A stretch of 64,000 bases of DNA, taken from assembly GCA_033026295.1 (NCBI GenBank), contig CM065179.1, positions 21,073,275 to 21,137,274 on the forward strand. Reading direction: 5' to 3'. Shown here in pieces: positions 59,901 through 64,000 of the stretch. Below the pieces are notes generated by a model that saw only the letters and a program-made list of their open reading frames with translations, was not told the DNA's origin and did not search any database. The position numbers and the translations under genes were made by a program. The stretch is from Channa striata (Eukaryota; Chordata; Actinopteri; Anabantiformes; Channidae). The first letter of the stretch is position 1. Each line of letters opens with the position of its first letter.

Positions 59901-62285
59901 ATGTTTAAAATATGCCTGAAGACACTCAGTTTCACTAGCAGGCAGCATAATCCAACACTTTTCATATGTTTCTGTTAACCATCGCGAAATAGTCTAGTAA
60001 TGTGTGTTATTGGATTTTTTTTCACTGTTACATACAATGTGAATTTATTTAACAATAACATGCCTCTAAATTATTAAATTTTAATGAGTTTTAATGTGAA
60101 GTGAAAGAGCTGTGCTGCCTGTGTGTAAACTGCACTGAGTGGAATCGCTCAGCGTATGGATTTCTGAACAATAACACTGTGTTCCTGTATTTTGCATTTA
60201 GCTTTAACAATATTGATTCAGCAGCTTTTTGCACACGCTGTTATTTGACGAAAATGAAATCATTTTACTAATTACTTCTAAGAAAAGAGGATGATTTTCT
60301 TTTTTCTAATTATTTATTTTTCTTAACTAATTCAAAGATTAACTAAAAGACCAAAACCAACCATGCATTGATCTGGTTCTCAGTACTGTCCAACTTCCTG
60401 ATCTTGTCTGTTGTAATCAGCCTCAGCCAAAGGTTTATTTTATGGTTTGGGGGCAACAAAGAGAAGCTCTGTGGTAAAAAAATAAGTATAAGAATTATAA
60501 TTAATACTTACAAATGTTGGTAGGATTGACTTATTGTTGGTTTTTGTCTTTTAAGGGGACTTGTTGACAAAAACGAAATACATCACCACAAGCCAGAAGA
60601 AACACTCTTTGCAGACCCCAACCCTATAATAAAAAAACATCGACTTCCATCTTATTACTAGAAGAACAAAAAGATTATATCAAAAAATGCCTCTGGTATT
60701 TGAGATGCTGCAGAAATACCATAGAGAATGAATTTGTAAAACAATCTCCTGTCGTCTTTTACTGAATGTAAACATCATGCGGGATCCTCGTAGGTTCCTA
60801 GATGTGCAGCTGCTGGTTAGAGTAATGCAAAGGTGGATTTGGGGCACATTTGGAATTAGTGCCCCTGGCTTTGGGGCATTAGTATGTGCACTGTGCAGTA
60901 ATTAGACAGAAAACATACCACGAGGGATTTGGTTAAAGCTATTTTAATAAGCCTTTAATGAAACATTTTTCAGGAGCTGGCCGTTACTTTGGTGCCAGCG
61001 AGCAAATCTTTTGGAATAATGATGCCTCAGAAGATTTCCAGCTCAGCTTAACTCTCAATGTGAGGCATCACAGATGAATCGAGCCCAGACTTTCCCACAA
61101 AGAGGGCCCTGTTATTGTGGTGGTGCAGTTTAGTCTCCCGTTCCCTTAGCACATACTGTAGACTTGTAGACATTGTAGGTCCCTGAGCGTATTCGACTTT
61201 ACCTGAATTGACCAGTGGTGCTTTGTTCTGCTCATTTTTGTTCTTATAAAGATGTTTGCCTCACAGGTGTAATGGTCCCAAATATGGCCTCCGAGTCCTC
61301 TGGTCTTTTCCAGAATTAGGCCCGCAGAGGTGAATGCTGTGTCTGTGGATTTGTCTGCTCCTCTAGAGCCCGATAGTCAGACCTAGTGTCATTCTGTGTG
61401 TGTAGCTCAGTTTGTGCTGGTTATGACAGTGTCCCTGTTCTGTCCCGTTTGTGTCGAAACGGTCTGTCCATGCCTGTTTGTCATGTCACTGACACTGTCC
61501 TCATCACTAAATGTTTTACATCACTGCATTTTTAAACTGTTCATACCTCTCACTGATGTGGTGAGATTATTTTGCCTCTTAATCGTGATTTACAGATTTG
61601 TGGGTGTTTTTTTTTTCTCTAGAAATCTAGAATAGGAGCTCAGCTGTGCTTGCAAATCTCCCTGTTTAGCATATTTTAAAGCTGAATAGAGCCCTGCCCT
61701 CCCCCCCAAAAAAAATCCTTGGGTGAGTATTGTAGGAAGTTTCTAACAACTGTGCCGTTTAAGAAACCTTAAAGGAAATGTTTGAATTATTGGGAAATAT
61801 GCTCGGACTGCGATGAGAAGATCGATAGCACTTCAGGAGAAGCCCGGAGCCAGACACTTATCTCAGCGTATAGACTGGACACAGCTAGGCATCCTCTGGG
61901 TTCCTCAGAAGTAAAATGAAACTGATACACACAGTGAATCTTTCTGCACCTTTCAAACATACAACATGCGTTATTTTTTACATGTTATGTTCAGATTAAA
62001 CAAACAAATATGTGTTAATTTATGAACTTCACAGCTCATTTACAGGAGGAGGTTAGCTCTTTCCCCTGACTTACCCTGTTTGTGAAAAAAATATTTGACT
62101 ACAGCTGGTAATTCAGCAAACAAACGTGAAAGTGGTATCCATGGTCTTATGTCACTCTTTGCAGGAAGGGAATTTTTTTTCCCGAAAAAACTTGAATTTG
62201 ACTATTTCTGTAACTATATTGCTATAACTAGGAAATGTTTGTCTTTAGATGATACCTCCTGCCTGCTGCTCTGTCTTCTGCATGT

Positions 62286-62321
<36 letters not shown>

Positions 62322-62409
62322 GGGTCTGAATGAGACGACTGTTTTCTAAGCTGTGTGCATTTCTCTCCCCCAGCCCCGTCATGAGTACTTTAATGTGCCT
62401 GTGTACTGA
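53797..62409 (+). CDS. ap1s2: AP-1 clathrin adaptor subunit sigma-1B
   Basis: Small sigma subunit of the AP-1 adaptor complex, which sorts cargo into clathrin vesicles at the trans-Golgi network and endosomes. Coding exons: 53797-53975, 55951-56059, 56224-56361, and a terminal exon at 62374-62409 (462 nt, 153 residues). The ATG follows directly after the TTTCAG acceptor. The first 142 residues match mammalian AP1S2 almost completely: [90 protein letters not shown]. This separates it from AP1S1 and AP1S3. The last exon gives the alternative end [11 protein letters not shown]. The exon for the EAETPRSVLEEIGLT end was not found and probably lies right of the window. Confidence 0.93.
53976..55950 (+). 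other. ap1s2: ap1s2 intron, no gene seen
   Basis: Mostly AT-rich DNA without recognisable repeats or exons. Confidence 0.55.
55951..56059 (+). CDS. ap1s2: ap1s2 coding exon 2
   Basis: 109 bp, phase 2 to 0. Encodes [20 protein letters not shown] and [16 protein letters not shown]. Donor GTGCGT. Confidence 0.97.
56224..56361 (+). CDS. ap1s2: ap1s2 coding exon 3
   Basis: 138 bp, phase 0 to 0. Encodes [20 protein letters not shown] and [14 protein letters not shown]. In the family this segment contributes to the dileucine-cargo binding face. Donor GTAAGG. Confidence 0.97.
57050..57265. repeat. Dispersed repeat ending GGTGGTTTTAAAGTTGTGGCTGATCAGTGTAC
   Basis: GCCTGGTGGTTTTAATGTTATGG (about 57075-57097) and CCACCAGGTGGTTTTAAAGTTGTGG (about 57231-57255) flank a unique core. 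The right end matches a common fish MITE end. A decayed copy lies at about 33940-33980 (CTACCAGGTGGTATTATAGTTGTGGCTGA). Confidence 0.6.
58433..58491. repeat. Two adjacent AT-rich palindromes
   Basis: ATAGTGTATAT-AAT-ATATACACTAT at 58433-58457 is a perfect inverted repeat. ACACACTAT-AAT-ATAGTGTGT at 58471-58491 is a second one built from related words. Confidence 0.85.
62288..62319. repeat. (GT)n microsatellite before the ap1s2 terminal exon
   Basis: About fifteen GT dinucleotides, 55 bases upstream of the exon's acceptor, inside the region where branch point and splicing regulators would bind. Confidence 0.95.
62374..62409 (+). CDS. ap1s2: ap1s2 alternative terminal exon
   Basis: 36 bp including TGA, phase 0. 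Encodes [11 protein letters not shown] after a textbook acceptor (TTTCTCTCCCCCAG). It agrees with an alternative AP1S2 C-terminus that I recall from vertebrates. It is 6 kb from the previous exon. Confidence 0.75.
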   Translation, partial: PRHEYFNVPVY

Positions 62410-64000
62410 TTGGCTGCCGTCGTGTCTGCTGCTGCCGCCACTGCTGCTGCTACTGTCCACCCTGCATGCTGAGTTCCTCAGTGCCTGGCACCTTTGTCTC
62501 TGCCCTCTGAGCACCTGTCATTGTAATGTGTTTGGGGGGTGTCACAGTAGTCTCAGTTCACCGTTCAGTTCAATACACGACAGTCATGATACAATATTGG
62601 TCACAGTGTTAGAAGTCGCTTGAAAAACACGTAGATAGCAATTTAACAGTGCTAACAAAACAGATGGTACAGTAGTTACTCAGCAACACACTTATTGAGT
62701 CATTATATGTTTTGTGATGATATATTGTTACATGTCTGTCACTGGTTCACTCTTGGTTGTTTCATTGCACCAGTTTGACACCTCTCTTTATTATCACTGT
62801 AAAACAAAACACTGGATATGAAGGTCCACTTACTAGATTTCTGTTGAGGCCCTGAACAACTCTTTGGCCTTCAGCTGCAAAGGGAAATGTAAAGAAATGG
62901 AGTAAGTGGAACTTGGGTTAGATTTGTCTTATTTTTAGTTTCAAATGTGAGCTTTAAGGTGAAGCGTGAAAGTAGCAGCTTAAAAGAAGTTCTGTTTCTG
63001 TAGTTCAGCTATTAAGTTCAGCAGCTTATTTACTAATTATTTAAAAGCTGTTAAAATTAGAAATTAGAAATAATAATTCAGAGTGAAAAATGATTAGAAC
63101 CCCCTGCTTGTGTTTTATGTTGAAGGTTGTTCTTAGCAAAATCCCCACTTGACACTTGAAATACTTGGGGAAAGTCTGCCCCCTGTTGCACAGGTTGTAG
63201 TACAGGAGCACAAATGTGTCTGATTAAGTATATGGTAAATATTATATCAGCACACTGAAATACAAACAACAAAAAAGAAACATTCCCAACAAAATCTGTT
63301 ATTTTTATTCTGATGTTATGTAAACGTAGAGCTCGACTAGTCTCATCATACCCACACCTGTCATCATGTGTTCCCAGAGGACTTCCTTTTAGTTGTTTAT
63401 TGCATATTTTTATGGATTGTCTCCATCTTGTTTTTGTGACTGAAGTCCTTTTCTTTTAGCCATGGGTGGGAAGTGAATGTATGAATGCCTCATGTGTTAC
63501 CTGTTCCTTTATCGCGTCTTTTTGAAATGGGGCATTTTGGTTTGTACCATCTCATTTTAGATCACATGTTTGATTCTTGTGTTTTCTCGTTACTGCGATT
63601 TCTAGGATTTGTCGTTATTCATAGAATAGCAGACACTAGAAGGTCTAGTCCAGGATAAGGTGTTATTTAAAAATATTTTAAATCATTTAAAGTCCCCACT
63701 TATTTCCCATTTAAATAAATAGCAAAAAGCCCACTGTCAAGGTAAGTAATAGTTGTGGTATTAACACAAAAGAAATATTTGCTCAGATTTTGCACTGACT
63801 AACCAAGCTCCCTTGGCTTTTTGCATCATAATAATTGTAATTGAAATAATTGCACACTGACTGAGAGCTTAAAAAGCTTTTGTATGAATCGACAATCTTT
63901 TTCCTACTTGCGTATAAAGACAAACTGCATACGGGCATGATGAGGACATTTTCTTGATGTACATAATAAAAAAATGTGTATGATTCTGTCAGTTAAGCAC
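62410..64000 (+). other. ap1s2: ap1s2 3' untranslated region or further intron
   Basis: Follows the alternative stop. AATAAA hexamers occur at 63714-63719 and 63965-63970. Sequence just after the stop is GC-richer, with CTGCTGCTGCCGCCACTGCTGCTGCTAC-type triplets near 62428-62455. No further coding exon was recognised. Confidence 0.5.

Larger units (their letters stand above)
56362..62373 (+). other. ap1s2: ap1s2 long last intron
   Basis: No gene seen. It holds the repeat at 57060-57260, AT-rich palindromes at 58433-58491, and a GT microsatellite just before the terminal exon. The stretch about 60880-61180 is repeat-poor and could be regulatory, which cannot be tested here. Confidence 0.55.

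Noticed and set aside
1..64000. CRISPR arrays, operons, prophage or other prokaryotic systems, tRNA or rRNA genes
   Set aside because: No regularly spaced repeats, no tRNA-like B-box arrangement and no bacterial gene layout were seen; the window is plainly vertebrate.

Overview
This is vertebrate, almost certainly teleost fish, nuclear DNA: AT-rich, multi-exon genes with GT-AG introns, and fish-type interspersed repeats (Tc1, hAT, MITEs, retroposon tails). Four protein-coding genes were identified by joining exons on reading frame, splice signals and remembered vertebrate protein sequences. They are scml2 (minus, about 2.5-9.5 kb, 3' end cut off by the left edge), cdkl5 (plus, 13.2-45.3 kb), rs1 (minus, 47.9-51.2 kb) and ap1s2 (plus, 53.1 kb to the right edge). 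In human, SCML2-CDKL5-RS1 are neighbours on Xp22 in the same order and orientations, so this is a conserved block. AP1S2 lies about 2 Mb away in human but is here head-to-head with rs1.

Layout: 1-850 holds a dead Tc1-like transposase relic. 2508-7699 carries nine coding exons of scml2 (two MBT repeats and the start of the SLED domain), with a probable non-coding first exon and promoter near 9.5 kb. 9.6-13.1 kb is intergenic. A cdkl5 promoter and untranslated exon with a short uORF lie near 13.1-13.3 kb. Seventeen constitutive cdkl5 coding exons run from 15427 to 44912 and encode a predicted 997-residue CDK-like serine/threonine kinase. cdkl5 and rs1 converge, with about 3.2 kb between their stop codons. 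rs1 has six coding exons predicting a 258-residue secreted retinoschisin. A complete hAT-type non-autonomous element with a perfect 8-bp target duplication sits between the divergent rs1 and ap1s2 promoters. ap1s2 has three core coding exons plus a far-downstream 11-codon terminal exon.

The genes belong to unrelated pathways: Polycomb chromatin reading, neuronal kinase signalling, photoreceptor adhesion and clathrin-adaptor sorting. What links them is conserved chromosomal position. No prokaryotic-type system, CRISPR array or RNA gene was seen. The most interesting items are an unannotated-looking in-frame 120-bp cassette exon in cdkl5, the ap1s2 alternative C-terminal exon, an expanded N-terminal exon in rs1, a near-perfect 63-bp hairpin in the last rs1 intron, and several structurally complete non-autonomous transposons. 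All exon boundaries were set by eye from splice sites and frame; no alignment or transcript data were available.
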